A stretch of DNA of 64,000 bases from a marine actinobacterium PHSC20C1 (GCA_000153145.1 CH672415.1:1178750-1242749); one strand, 5' to 3'; shown: positions 7,028 through 15,724, counted from the stretch's first letter. Made by a program: numbers and translations. The notes: generated from the sequence alone by a model not told the origin.

Positions 7028-8218
7028 CTACGCGACCTTTCCAGTTTCTCTGTTCAGCTGGGGAACCTTGACCCACTGGCATGAAGCCGCCGACTCGAGA
7101 ATGGCATGATCTACGAGGGCAACCTGATAGCCGTCTCCGAAGTCGGGACGAACAGGCTTACCACCAGCAATAGCCGTGAAGAGATCGTGAGCTTCGATGA
7201 TCTTCGTCTCGCCGTAACCGATACCGAGCGCAGGAATGGGCCACAGGTTGGCGCCATTGGGATGGTTCGGTCCGGTGTAAATAGTGCGGAATCCGCGGCG
7301 ATCGTTGCCGTCACTCTTAAAACAGACCTGAAGTTCATCGCGGTTTTCGTAGTTGAAGACGACGGAACCCTCTGATCCGTGAATCTCCAGGGTTAAGAAG
7401 TTATTGCGTCCCCAGGCATTACGTGTCGCCTCAACGGAGCCAATGGCACCACTCGCAAACTTCACGAGCGAGAGGACTTCGTCTTCAACATCCACCGGCC
7501 CCATCGGGCCGCCGTCATTCTTGGCATTGCCGAGCGAGTCTGCCCCGGCCTGCTGGAGTGGGCGTTCGGTGATGATGTTGGCGGTCAAGCTACTGACTTC
7601 AGTAATTTCGCCGGCGAGGTAGCGGGCTAGATCAAGAACGTGGGTCAGGATGTCGCCCACCGCGCCCGATCCTGCGATCGACTTCTTGAAACGCCACGAC
7701 AGCGGTGAGCTAGGGTCAGCAGACCAGTCCTGCAGATAAGTGGCACGAACATTCAGGATGCGCCCTATAGCGCCCTCGTCGATATAACGCTTAGCGAGGG
7801 AAACGGCGGGAGTGCGACGATAATTGAAGGCCACCATATGAACACGATCAGTTCCACGGGATGCCTCATACATTTTTGCGGCTTCTTCGACCGTGCGAGC
7901 CAGAGGCTTTTCGCAGATGACGTGCTTGCCCGCTTCAAGAGCCGCAATTGCAATCTCAGCGTGAAGGTTGTTGGGGGTGGCGATATCGACGAGATCAATC
8001 TCTGGATCATCGATGATGGAGCGCCAGTCACTCGTGGCCTTTTTGAATCCGAAACGCGTCGCAGCGTCAGTGGCCAGTTCGTCTGTAGCCTCAGCGATGC
8101 TGTGCTTGACAGGCATGATGTCGGTAGGCCAGAAAAACATGGGCACGGCTGAATAAGCGAGAGAATGCGCCTTGCCCATAAAACCGCCGCCGATGAGGCC
8201 AACGTTGATTTCCTTCAT
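7028..8218 (-). CDS. Gfo/Idh/MocA oxidoreductase, levoglucosan dehydrogenase-like
   Basis: A 396-residue NAD-dependent sugar dehydrogenase. GLIGGGFMGKAHS lies at residues 7-19, EKPLA at 103-107 with K104, and D189-x3-H193 completes the expected Lys/Asp/His site. The region FNYRRTPA...YLQDWSADP...LSWRF and the C-terminal LWPIPALGIGYGETKIIEAHD recall the group that contains actinobacterial levoglucosan dehydrogenase (from memory, not searched). That enzyme oxidises C3 of 1,6-anhydroglucose. AAGGAA lies nine bases before the ATG. It follows the hydrolase gene after a 179-base gap containing a hairpin, and it runs into the ATPase remnant five bases later. Other glycoside or inositol 3-dehydrogenase activities remain possible. 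Confidence 0.85.
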   Translation of the reverse strand: MKEINVGLIGGGFMGKAHSLAYSAVPMFFWPTDIMPVKHSIAEATDELATDAATRFGFKKATSDWRSIIDDPEIDLVDIATPNNLHAEIAIAALEAGKHVICEKPLARTVEEAAKMYEASRGTDRVHMVAFNYRRTPAVSLAKRYIDEGAIGRILNVRATYLQDWSADPSSPLSWRFKKSIAGSGAVGDILTHVLDLARYLAGEITEVSSLTANIITERPLQQAGADSLGNAKNDGGPMGPVDVEDEVLSLVKFASGAIGSVEATRNAWGRNNFLTLEIHGSEGSVVFNYENRDELQVCFKSDGNDRRGFRTIYTGPNHPNGANLWPIPALGIGYGETKIIEAHDLFTAIAGGKPVRPDFGDGYQVALVDHAILESAASCQWVKVPQLNRETGKVA

Positions 8219-8296
8219 AGTGAGTTCCTTGTCATTTGAGCAGGCAGGTCTAGTTAGAGAAATTCCCTACCCCTTGTGATGGATGGGTGGTCAAGC

Positions 8297-8335
8297 GGAG
8301 CTGACAGCGAGCGCTCAGTGTCTGCCGTCAGCTCC
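8297..8335. repeat. Intercistronic hairpin inside the sugar operon
   Basis: GGAGCTGAC (8297-8305) and GTCAGCTCC (8327-8335) are perfect 9-base arms around a 21-base loop. It lies in the widest gap of the operon (8219-8397), between the hydrolase gene and the first oxidoreductase gene. No T-run follows on the minus strand, so it is more likely an mRNA processing or stability element than a full terminator. Confidence 0.5.
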
Positions 8336-8397
8336 ACTTGGTAGCTACCTCTTTTTGAGGTCCCTCCAATAGCGGGACAGCGAAGCAGCGGTAGGTC

Positions 8398-9279
8398 CTA
8401 CTTCTGGAAGAAGTTGAGGTAGATCGCAGCGAGTTCTTCAGGCGACTCTTCAGCCAACTGGTGACCCCACGGTAGGATGGCCGCCTCGACGTTCTCGGCG
8501 ACCTGGCGCATCTGACGCTCGTTGTCCTTGCCGATGAAGTATTGACTTCCAACTGCAAGCACAGGCATCTTCAGCTTGGTCTTCGCTGACTGGTGGTTCT
8601 GATCGGCATCGTCGAGCGTCGCGCGGTAGATGTTGAACATCGACCGCAAACCACCAGGTGACGAGTAGCAGCGCACGTACTCGTCGAGCGCATCGGGGGT
8701 GATGGCCTGAGGGTTGTGCGTCTCATGCTTGATGAAGTAGTTGAAGTATTCCTTTTCCCTGCCGGTTATGAGGAACTCCGGGAAGTCCGGCACGCTGTAG
8801 AAGTTGATGTGCCAGAGCCACACAAACGTGCTTACGTTTTCGCGAGTGAGGAACGAGTAGTCCTCTAGGCCAAAGCCGGGGAGAATCATCTCCTGATACA
8901 CGAGCTTCTTGACGCGCTCGGGCCACTGTGCGGCAACCTGGTAGGCGGTCGACGCTCCCCAGTCCTCGCCCACGAGGTTGAACGTGTCGTACCCAAGGTG
9001 GGTCGCGAGGTCGGCAATGTCTTTGGCCATGTTCGCCATGTCGAAGCCGCCCTGAGGGTGCTCGCTATCACCAAGACCACGGAGGTCGGGAGCAATGACC
9101 GTGTAGTGCGGGGTCAAAAGTGGGATGACATGACGCCAGTGGTACGAGGTCTTCGGCACGCCGTGGAGAAGAAAAAGCGGCTCGCCCTGACCTGCCGTCA
9201 TGTAGTGAAGGCGAACGCCGTTGACGAGGGCGCGCCCGTGCTTAACCGGAGCGCCCGTGTGATCTTTGATGATTTCCAT
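8398..9279 (-). CDS. Alpha/beta hydrolase, epoxide hydrolase/haloalkane dehalogenase type
   Basis: A 293-residue alpha/beta-hydrolase-fold enzyme. The oxyanion-hole motif HGVP is at residues 39-42, PDLRGLGDS at 64-72, the nucleophile Asp106 in GEDWGA and the catalytic His273 near the C-terminus. The Asp nucleophile followed by Trp (W107) is the hallmark of epoxide hydrolases and haloalkane/fluoroacetate dehalogenases, not of Ser esterases. The start is set by a strong AAGGAG seven bases upstream; the frame remains open far upstream but overlaps the permease gene. It lies in the middle of a sugar-uptake operon, where such an enzyme is unexpected. Real substrate unknown; a strained ring or activated sugar intermediate is conceivable. 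Confidence 0.85.
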   Translation of the reverse strand: MEIIKDHTGAPVKHGRALVNGVRLHYMTAGQGEPLFLLHGVPKTSYHWRHVIPLLTPHYTVIAPDLRGLGDSEHPQGGFDMANMAKDIADLATHLGYDTFNLVGEDWGASTAYQVAAQWPERVKKLVYQEMILPGFGLEDYSFLTRENVSTFVWLWHINFYSVPDFPEFLITGREKEYFNYFIKHETHNPQAITPDALDEYVRCYSSPGGLRSMFNIYRATLDDADQNHQSAKTKLKMPVLAVGSQYFIGKDNERQMRQVAENVEAAILPWGHQLAEESPEELAAIYLNFFQK

Positions 9280-9356
9280 TTGTTTCTCCTTATCGATGAG
9301 TTTGAATTTTGATGTCGGATTTTCTCGGCTATATGAATGAATGATGAGATTTGACC

Positions 9357-10331
9357 TCATCGCCTCCCGAATGCAACGGCGATGATAACGAGGGCTCCCT
9401 TGATAGTCAGCTGTATAGACGGATCGATGCCCATGAGAACCAGCCCGTTGTTGAGGATGCCGATTATCAGGCTCCCTAGAATGACGCCGTAGATCTTGCC
9501 CTTCCCCCCGAAGAGACTTGTTCCGCCGAGAATGACTGCCGCAAGCACGTCCAGCTCGATCCCCGCTGCGGCGTCTGGACGAATTGCGTGACCACGTGCG
9601 GCGACAATGACGCCAGCCAGGCCGGCCAATGCACCAGAAATCAGGAACACGGAGATCTTGACTGCGCGAGTGTTGATTCCCGAGAATTTCGCGGCGTCGA
9701 GGTTGCCGCCCGTAGCAAAAATACGGCGGCCGAAGACGCTGAAATGAAGCAGCACCCAGACGATGATAATGACAACGATTGTCCACACGATCGGTGCAGG
9801 TATGCCCAAGAAGGGTGTTTCTGCGAATACAGACCAGAAAGTTGCATTAGTAACCAGCACCGGGGCGGTCCCAGTCATGATGAGGGCGATACCTCGAGCT
9901 ATCGAAAGCATGCCCAGAGTTACGAGGAACGACGGAATCAGAAGCCGTGCGGTAAGGATGCCGTTGATGAAACCGACGCTAGCCCCAACGAGGATTCCCA
10001 CGAGAGCACCGAGGAACCAGTTCTGCCCGAAGTTGTTCATGAACAGAGCCGCAGACACTCCCGAGAGGGCGAGAACCGATCCGACCGAGAGGTCGATCTC
10101 GCCGGTGATGATCACGAGAGCTACTCCGGCCGCCATGATTGTTACGAGCGCCGTCTGGTTCAGGATGTTAAGCAGGTTGCCCGCTGTGAGGAAGAGCGGG
10201 TTCGCGACGGTAAATCCGATAATGAGCAGTAAGAACGCTCCGTACAAGAACAGCGGTTGATCGGTTTCGGCCAATCGCTGCCTCACTCCTCGGCTGGCCT
10301 TCTCGGTTGTGCTCACATACTGTTCAGACAT
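9357..10331 (-). CDS. Ribose-type sugar ABC transporter permease
   Basis: A 324-residue membrane protein with about nine hydrophobic segments, of the RbsC/BPD_transp_2 family. The conserved stretch VTIMAAGVALVIITGEIDLSVGSVLAL, the loop ARGHAIRPDAAAGIELDVLAAVILGG and GILNNGLVLMG are typical. It would form the transmembrane dimer of the importer with the ATPase encoded upstream. The start at 10331 overlaps the ATPase stop by eight bases and has GAGGAA before it. Extended upstream frames of this ORF overlap the ATPase gene and are not coding. Confidence 0.9.
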   Translation of the reverse strand: MSEQYVSTTEKASRGVRQRLAETDQPLFLYGAFLLLIIGFTVANPLFLTAGNLLNILNQTALVTIMAAGVALVIITGEIDLSVGSVLALSGVSAALFMNNFGQNWFLGALVGILVGASVGFINGILTARLLIPSFLVTLGMLSIARGIALIMTGTAPVLVTNATFWSVFAETPFLGIPAPIVWTIVVIIIVWVLLHFSVFGRRIFATGGNLDAAKFSGINTRAVKISVFLISGALAGLAGVIVAARGHAIRPDAAAGIELDVLAAVILGGTSLFGGKGKIYGVILGSLIIGILNNGLVLMGIDPSIQLTIKGALVIIAVAFGRR

Positions 10332-11877
10332 GGGGAAGTTCCTCTCGACTTGCTTCCAGGATCTGGTGTAGGTCCTTTTCTTCGTGCACTTGGCTTCGAT
10401 CTGCGCTCGCTCTGATCGCGCCGTCGCTGATGAAGGCGAATCGCGAACATAACTGCAGGAGCTCGTCGTAGTCCGACGAACACACGAGCACCGCTGTTCC
10501 TTGATCAGCAAGGTCGATAATGATTTTGTAGATGTCAGCGCGCGCGCCGACATCCACCCCGGCCGTCGGCTCGTCGAGCAGCAGAACTTTTGTGTCCGAC
10601 CCAAGCCATTTTCCGATGGCGATCTTCTGCTGATTGCCGCCGGACAGCTTATTGACCTTCGTCGATGTTGAAGGCGCTTTGACTTTCAGGTCAGTTACAA
10701 TTTTTGTTGCGAACGCCTTGGACTCAGCAGACTTGAAGAGGAAGTTGAAAGAACGTAGTAGCGGCAACATGGCCATCGCCGTGTTGCTCTCGATGTCGTG
10801 GTCCACCACTAGTCCGAAGCTGTGTCGATCTTCAGGTACGAGTTTTATCCCTCTGCCGATGGCGTCTTGTGGTCGTCGAATGACTACGTCGCGGCCGTCG
10901 CACCTGATCGTTCCGGACTTCAGCTTTCGAACTCCAAAGATGCTCTCGAGCAGTTCTGTGCGGCCGCTACCAATGCTGCCTATCAGGCCAACAATTTCGC
11001 CACGACGGATGCTGAGATTCACGCCCTTGACGACGTCGTTGCTGATATTTGACAGCTCAAGTGCGACCGACGCATCAGCGGCGATCGGCGGTCGTACACT
11101 GAGACTCGTGCCACCCGTTGACACGCTCTTGGCGAGCTTCTCGCCAACAATGACTTCGACGAGCTGCGGAATCGTGACGTCGGCAGTGTTAAACACGCCG
11201 GCATTGTTGCCATCACGGAAGACCGTTACCCGGTCCGTAAGCTCGAACACCTCGCTGAGCCGGTGGGAGACATAGATGACGCCGATGCCCTTCGCCGTCG
11301 CTTCACGCACCGCGTCGAAAAGAATGGGCTCTTCTGTCTTGGAAAGTGATGACGTCGGCTCATCCAAAATCAAAATACGGGCATCCTTCACCAGGGCCTT
11401 CCCGATTTCGCACAGCTGACGATATGCAAACGTGAGAGAACTGACCAATTGTTCGGGGCGCAGGGGAAGTTTGTGGAGTTCGAGGAATTCGCTCGCACGG
11501 GAATTCAGTGCGCGGGTGTTCACGATCCCGAGGGTTGTCGGCTCGATCCCGAGAAAGAGGTTTTGCGCAACCGTCAGGGATGGGATAAGACTCAACGACT
11601 GATAGACGACCGAGATGCCAGCGTCTCGGCTGGCACGAGGGGAAGAATATTGCTGCTCGACGCCATCGATGGTGAAGGTACCACTCGTCGGCTTGTAGAC
11701 ACCGGCGATGACCTTGATTAGCGTCGACTTGCCGGCGCCGTTTTGGCCAAGCAGGCCATGCACCTCCCCGGGGAGCAGATCGAAATCTGCTCCCCGGAGT
11801 GCCTGGACGCTGCCAAAGCGCATCACGATGTCCCTGAGGCTCAGCAATGGTTCTACCGGACCATTCTGGTTGATCAT
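10324..11877 (-). CDS. Sugar ABC transporter ATP-binding protein, two-domain
   Basis: A 517-residue RbsA/MglA-type ATPase with two nucleotide-binding halves. The first has Walker A GQNGAGKST and Walker B RILILDEPTSSLS. The second has the degenerate GSIGSGRTE loop typical of the family, a signature-like KLSGGNQQK and VLLLDEPTAGVD. It powers sugar import with the permease and the lipoprotein. The start is set by AAAGGAG upstream of the ATG at 11877; the open frame beyond it runs into the binding-protein gene and is not used. It is the intact partner of the truncated ATPase at 6648-7022, indicating that two transporters of this class once existed here. Confidence 0.92.
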   Translation of the reverse strand: MINQNGPVEPLLSLRDIVMRFGSVQALRGADFDLLPGEVHGLLGQNGAGKSTLIKVIAGVYKPTSGTFTIDGVEQQYSSPRASRDAGISVVYQSLSLIPSLTVAQNLFLGIEPTTLGIVNTRALNSRASEFLELHKLPLRPEQLVSSLTFAYRQLCEIGKALVKDARILILDEPTSSLSKTEEPILFDAVREATAKGIGVIYVSHRLSEVFELTDRVTVFRDGNNAGVFNTADVTIPQLVEVIVGEKLAKSVSTGGTSLSVRPPIAADASVALELSNISNDVVKGVNLSIRRGEIVGLIGSIGSGRTELLESIFGVRKLKSGTIRCDGRDVVIRRPQDAIGRGIKLVPEDRHSFGLVVDHDIESNTAMAMLPLLRSFNFLFKSAESKAFATKIVTDLKVKAPSTSTKVNKLSGGNQQKIAIGKWLGSDTKVLLLDEPTAGVDVGARADIYKIIIDLADQGTAVLVCSSDYDELLQLCSRFAFISDGAIRASADRSQVHEEKDLHQILEASREELPHV

Positions 11878-11920
11878 GACCGCTCCTTTGCGTAGATGTG
11901 GCTGGTTGTTCGACGTGCTG

Positions 11921-13078
11921 TTACTTTGCGGGTCCGCAGATGCCGGACTTGCACGCGTCCTGGATGGCCGAGGGCGCTGCCGACTTGTATACATCATCCC
12001 AAGCGGACAGAACGTTGTTCCTGAGGAACGGCTCAGCTGGGAAAGCCAGGTAGCTGGGGTTGGTGCTTCCAATGATTGCGCGACCGGCGAAGTTGGCTTC
12101 GGCAACTCCCTCGTCGTATGGACGCTGCGCGCCGATGGCCTTCACCATGCCGCCGCTTGCGAGATCGAGGGCAATGTCAGAGGCGACGTTCACAACTGTG
12201 ATGGGCAGCGTCTTACCCTGGCCGCGAAGGGCTGTGATGATTCCAACAGCAGGAACCTCCCACTCTGTGAACATGCCTTGCACGTCCGGGTTGGCCGTGA
12301 GGAAGTTGGCCGCGTCGTCGCCGGCCTTGGAGGGATCCTGAAACTCATGAACCTTGACAGTGATGTCTGGCCGGTTGTCCTTCATCCAGGCCTGGAATCC
12401 ACGCATGCGCTCCTTCGTGACGAAGAAGTCGACACCGAAGTCGAGGATGCCCACCACGCCGTTCTTGGGGATGTACTTCGCGAGAGCCGCCGCGGCGAAA
12501 GCACCGTTGCCCTGATTGTCGGAAGTCACCATTCCCTGATACTGGCTTGGGAACTTCAGCCCCTTGGCTACGTTGTCGATGAAGATCAGTTTGATGCCGG
12601 CCTCGGAGACTCTTGCGTAGGCGGGTGCCATACTGACGTCGTCAACTGGGATGCTGATGATCGCGTCTGGCTTCTGCGTGATCATGTTGTCGATGCACGC
12701 GGTTTGTTTCGTCGTGTCCCATTGCCCGTCGCACACGTTGATGACCGTGCCACCGAGCGCCCCCACCTGGTCCTTGATGCCACGCACCTGCTCCGTCGAC
12801 CATTCAATGTCCATCGTCTGCATGACGATTCCGACCTTGATGCTCTTCGCCTTGATTGACGCGAGGTCTGCGGCGCTCAACTCCGAAGAAGACACGGTCG
12901 CTGATTTTTCGCCCAACGGTCCGGTGCCCAAGACTTCCGTCGGCGTGAGTGAGCTCGCCGTGATGGCTGTCAGGGGGTCATCAGACGACGCGGGACCGTC
13001 GCCTGCACCGCTCGAGCACGCTGCGAGCACGAGGACTAGCGCTGTCCCTATAGCCAGCGCTGCGATTGATTTCTTCAT
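11921..13078 (-). CDS. Sugar ABC transporter substrate-binding lipoprotein
   Basis: A 385-residue periplasmic-binding-protein-like lipoprotein. The signal sequence MKKSIAALAIG...LAAC ends in lipobox Cys21. A Ser/Gly-rich linker and a type 1 (ribose-binding, LacI-like) fold follow: KVGIVMQTMDIEWSTEQVRG, DAIISIPVDD and a C-terminal NNVLSAWDDVYK. It catches the substrate outside the membrane for the ATPase/permease pair encoded next. GGGAGA precedes the ATG. The specific ligand cannot be read from sequence. It lies 43 bases before the ATPase gene and 32 bases after the first TIM-barrel gene, so it is in the same operon. Confidence 0.9.
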   Translation of the reverse strand: MKKSIAALAIGTALVLVLAACSSGAGDGPASSDDPLTAITASSLTPTEVLGTGPLGEKSATVSSSELSAADLASIKAKSIKVGIVMQTMDIEWSTEQVRGIKDQVGALGGTVINVCDGQWDTTKQTACIDNMITQKPDAIISIPVDDVSMAPAYARVSEAGIKLIFIDNVAKGLKFPSQYQGMVTSDNQGNGAFAAAALAKYIPKNGVVGILDFGVDFFVTKERMRGFQAWMKDNRPDITVKVHEFQDPSKAGDDAANFLTANPDVQGMFTEWEVPAVGIITALRGQGKTLPITVVNVASDIALDLASGGMVKAIGAQRPYDEGVAEANFAGRAIIGSTNPSYLAFPAEPFLRNNVLSAWDDVYKSAAPSAIQDACKSGICGPAK

Positions 13079-13110
13079 TGAAATGTCTCCCTTGTTATGT
13101 GATGTACGGA

Positions 13111-13932
13111 CTAGTTGGCAAGAAGGTCGTCGAGATATCGCTTACTGACCACGGCGGCATCCGTAGGGTCGCCATCGTATGAATCAAGCTCGACCATCAA
13201 CCAGCTGTCGTAGCCAGAGGATCGAACCGCGGCAATTACGCCTGGGAAATCGATATCTCCCTGCCCCAGAGGAAGGAATTCCCCAGTGGCGTATTTGTAG
13301 TCCTTCAGATGTACGTGAGCCAGGCGGTCCGCATACTTTTCGATGAGTTCCACGGGATTTCCGCCCCCAGCAGTGAGGTGGGCGGTGTCCGGGCAGAACT
13401 TGATCCGCGAAAGGCTCATCAAGCGCTCAAGCGCCTCGGGGCCTTCCACTATGGTGCCGAGGTGGGGATGATAGCTGCACTCAAGCCCAACGGATGCGGC
13501 AATCTCCACGACTTGGTCGAGGGCGCGACCCAATTTGGCCATGTCATCGGGCAGCTCTCCTCTCGCACGCTGGGCACCTCCACCCACGACGAGCCGGGAT
13601 GCACCGAACTCAGAGGCGAGTTTGGCCGCCTGGGAAATCTTGTGAAGTTCGTCCTCGAGAATGTCGTCATAAATGAAGTTGGCCCCGGTATAGACGGCCA
13701 CCAGCTGGAGCTTGGCCTTCTTGAGGGCATCCAGTATTACGTCGGGCCGATCGGCGAATGCGGCAAGGTTCCCGTCGAACATTTCCGTGCCTTGGTAACC
13801 CACGGACGAGATGTCAGAAATCGCTGCGAGCGCGTCACCGTTAGCGAGATAGAAGAGGTCTTTGATAGCGGTGACTCCCGCGGGATGTCCGACAACACCG
13901 CCCCATGTAATGGTCGAGTATCCGATCTTCAT
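13111..13932 (-). CDS. TIM-barrel sugar isomerase/dehydratase, IolE-like
   Basis: A 273-residue xylose-isomerase-like barrel. The probable metal ligands are E151 (GLECSYHPH), D182 (FCPDTAH), H208 (HVHLKD) and E249 (WLMVELD). The opening MKIGYSTITWG and these motifs are close to the IolE/2-keto-myo-inositol dehydratase and 3-keto-sugar hydratase branch. GAGAAAGG lies upstream of the chosen ATG; longer upstream frames run through the promoter region. It is the first gene of the operon, directly facing the divergent ROK regulator. With the second barrel at 4483-5490 and the two oxidoreductases it makes a four-enzyme set as in levoglucosan degradation (inference). Confidence 0.87.
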   Translation of the reverse strand: MKIGYSTITWGGVVGHPAGVTAIKDLFYLANGDALAAISDISSVGYQGTEMFDGNLAAFADRPDVILDALKKAKLQLVAVYTGANFIYDDILEDELHKISQAAKLASEFGASRLVVGGGAQRARGELPDDMAKLGRALDQVVEIAASVGLECSYHPHLGTIVEGPEALERLMSLSRIKFCPDTAHLTAGGGNPVELIEKYADRLAHVHLKDYKYATGEFLPLGQGDIDFPGVIAAVRSSGYDSWLMVELDSYDGDPTDAAVVSKRYLDDLLAN

Positions 13933-14073
13933 CGATCTGCCTTTCTCTCGGTGTTGTTCCACAGCCTTGTGGCACTCACGTCGTGACACCATTGCGCCAA
14001 GAACGATAATGACACCAATAAACAGTCTTTTGTCGAAAAAAAACATTACGTTATGAATTTGTTGCAAACTTAT

Positions 14074-14095
14074 GTTGAATCTAAGCGGATTCAAC
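14074..14095. promoter_or_regulatory. Palindromic operator candidate for the ROK regulator
   Basis: GTTGAATC (14074-14081), a six-base spacer and GATTCAAC (14088-14095) form a perfect dyad. It lies in the 198-base divergent promoter region (13933-14130) between the sugar operon and the regulator gene, 36 bases before the regulator ATG. Its size and position fit binding of a dimeric HTH repressor controlling both directions. No confident -35/-10 pair could be assigned on either strand. Confidence 0.6.
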
Positions 14096-14130
14096 GGAGG
14101 CGACAACGTTACCGTCGCTAAAATAAGGGA

Positions 14131-15336
14131 ATGGTTGAGATTCAAAAGAAATTCAACGGCTTCAGTTCGGCCGCCCTCTTTCAGATATTGCGGGACGGGC
14201 AGCCCCGAACGAAGGCCGAGCTTGTGGAGATTACGGGCCTCTCCCGATCGACGATCCAGCTTCGCGTCGAAACGTTGCTGGATCTCGGCCTCCTTGCACC
14301 CGTCAATGATGCCGTCTCGACCGGCGGTCGCCCCTCAGCGCAAGTCGCCCTCAATCCCACTGCGCGTGTAGTCGCCGCTGTGGACTTCGGGGCTACACAA
14401 GCGTCGCTTGCAATCACGGACCTCGTCGGCAATATCCTTGCCCGTACATCGTCAAAAATTATTATCGCCGAGGGCCCTGAGGCATGTCTCGGCTGGATGG
14501 TGCGCACGATTCGCTCCGAACTTGCAGCCATTCACCTCAAAGAAGCCGACCTTATTTCTATCGGTATAGGTCTCCCTGGCCCCGTGGAACACTCCACCGG
14601 TCGGCCATCGAATCCGCCCATAATGCCGGGCTGGGACCACTTCGACGTACCGGGTTTTGTCAATCACCACATCAAGGCAACCGTTCTCGTCGACAACGAC
14701 GTCAACATGATGGCGCTAGGTGAGCAGAAGTTCGCCTGGCCCGAGATCGAGAATATGATTTTCCTAAAAGCCTCCACCGGGATTGGTTCTGGAATCATCA
14801 GTAGCGGAATCCTCCAACGCGGGGCTGAGGGTATTGCAGGTGATATCGGGCATGTCCAAATCGCCCGCGGCCATAGTGTTCCCTGTCGCTGTGGCAACAG
14901 CGGGTGCCTAGAAGCCATGGCTGCTGGGCCGGCCCTAGCCCAACTACTCACTCTGGCTGGCGTCAGTTTCGAGAGCAAACCCATTGCAACGATGAGCGAC
15001 GTGGTTGCCGCTACGAAAGCTGGCGAATTGGCGGCCATCCAAGCCGTTCGACAAGCAGGCCGCGACATCGGCGAGGTCTTGACAACGTGCATCAGCGTGT
15101 TGAACCCCTCCGTTATCGCGATTGGTGGCTCCCTCGCCCTGGCCGGAGAGCACCTCCTCGCAGGAGTGCGCGAAGTGGTCTACGCCCGATCGATGCCACT
15201 GGCCACAGAGCACCTCACCATCGCGCAGTCGCGCGCGGGTCTGGACGCCGGAATCATCGGCTCCAGCGTTATGGCGATCGAATACGCCCTCTCCATTGAG
15301 AGCATCGAAGCCATGGCTGCAGCACTCGAGAATTGA
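14131..15336 (+). CDS. ROK-family transcriptional regulator
   Basis: A 401-residue protein with an N-terminal winged HTH (about 12-58, RTKAELVEITGLSRSTIQLRVETLLDLGLL) and a C-terminal ROK sugar-kinase-like domain (VDFGATQ, GIGLPGPV, VDND). The zinc motif is complete (H241 and C252-x-C254-x4-C259). This is the NagC/XylR/Mlc pattern, in which sugar binding relieves repression. It is transcribed divergently from the sugar operon and is its likely local regulator. An in-frame stop just upstream fixes the start at the ATG at 14131 or later. AAGGGA touches the ATG with almost no spacing, so a leaderless or unusual initiation is possible. Confidence 0.9.
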   Translation: MVEIQKKFNGFSSAALFQILRDGQPRTKAELVEITGLSRSTIQLRVETLLDLGLLAPVNDAVSTGGRPSAQVALNPTARVVAAVDFGATQASLAITDLVGNILARTSSKIIIAEGPEACLGWMVRTIRSELAAIHLKEADLISIGIGLPGPVEHSTGRPSNPPIMPGWDHFDVPGFVNHHIKATVLVDNDVNMMALGEQKFAWPEIENMIFLKASTGIGSGIISSGILQRGAEGIAGDIGHVQIARGHSVPCRCGNSGCLEAMAAGPALAQLLTLAGVSFESKPIATMSDVVAATKAGELAAIQAVRQAGRDIGEVLTTCISVLNPSVIAIGGSLALAGEHLLAGVREVVYARSMPLATEHLTIAQSRAGLDAGIIGSSVMAIEYALSIESIEAMAAALEN

Positions 15337-15366
15337 ACACAAGCCCGGCAATGAACCGCGCTTGGC

Positions 15367-15699
15367 CTAGTGAGCGATGGGACGCATCCACGTAGCGGTA
15401 AATGGTTCGCGCAGAAGTCCCTCTGCTCGCGCAATAAACTCAAGGACATGCGCCTCTCTGTTATGCGCCGCCAATAGCTCGGTGGTAGCCCACTCCTCGT
15501 GCAACACGAAACGATTTTCATCATGCAGATCAGAGAAGACTGAGTACTGAAGGCAGCCACGATCAGTCCTACTAGCGGTTTGAAGAGTGAGGAGTGCCCG
15601 CTCTAGGTGGACGCCGCGACCAGTTTGGGCAATAAAAATCGGCATCAATAGGACGATGGTGGAGGCGTGCTCGGGCGAAGTCTGAATTGTCACTTTCAC
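15367..15699 (-). CDS. Antibiotic-biosynthesis-monooxygenase (ABM/YgiN-like) domain protein
   Basis: A small ferredoxin-like alpha/beta protein of about 110 residues with the ABM pattern: a first strand (TIVLLMPIFIAQTGR), a helix with LERALLTL, then GCLQYSVFSDLHDENRFVLHEEWAT, AAHNREAHVLEFIARAEGLL and a final strand. Such proteins act on quinones, haem or small aromatics, or are structural only. The start is uncertain. GTG at 15699 is chosen because an upstream ATG at 15747 would add residues unlike the family. The gene overlaps head-to-head the first bases of the recombinase remnant and is convergent with the ROK gene. Role in the island unknown. Confidence 0.65.
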   Translation of the reverse strand: MKVTIQTSPEHASTIVLLMPIFIAQTGRGVHLERALLTLQTASRTDRGCLQYSVFSDLHDENRFVLHEEWATTELLAAHNREAHVLEFIARAEGLLREPFTATWMRPIAH

Positions 15700-15724
15700 A
15701 CCATCCGGTTCCCGCGGGTCCCTC

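Noticed and set aside
9588-10260. Plus-strand frames opposite the permease gene
   Set aside because: Low-complexity Arg/Asp-rich reading opposite a clear membrane protein.
11708-12859. Long plus-strand open frame (383 codons) opposite the binding-protein and ATPase genes
   Set aside because: The minus-strand lipoprotein and ATPase have clear motifs and ribosome sites; the opposite frame has no family features.
13961-13974. CCACA-GCCT-TGTGG repeat in the sugar-operon leader as a second operator
   Set aside because: The arms are only five bases and lie close to the first gene start; weaker than the dyad at 14074-14095.
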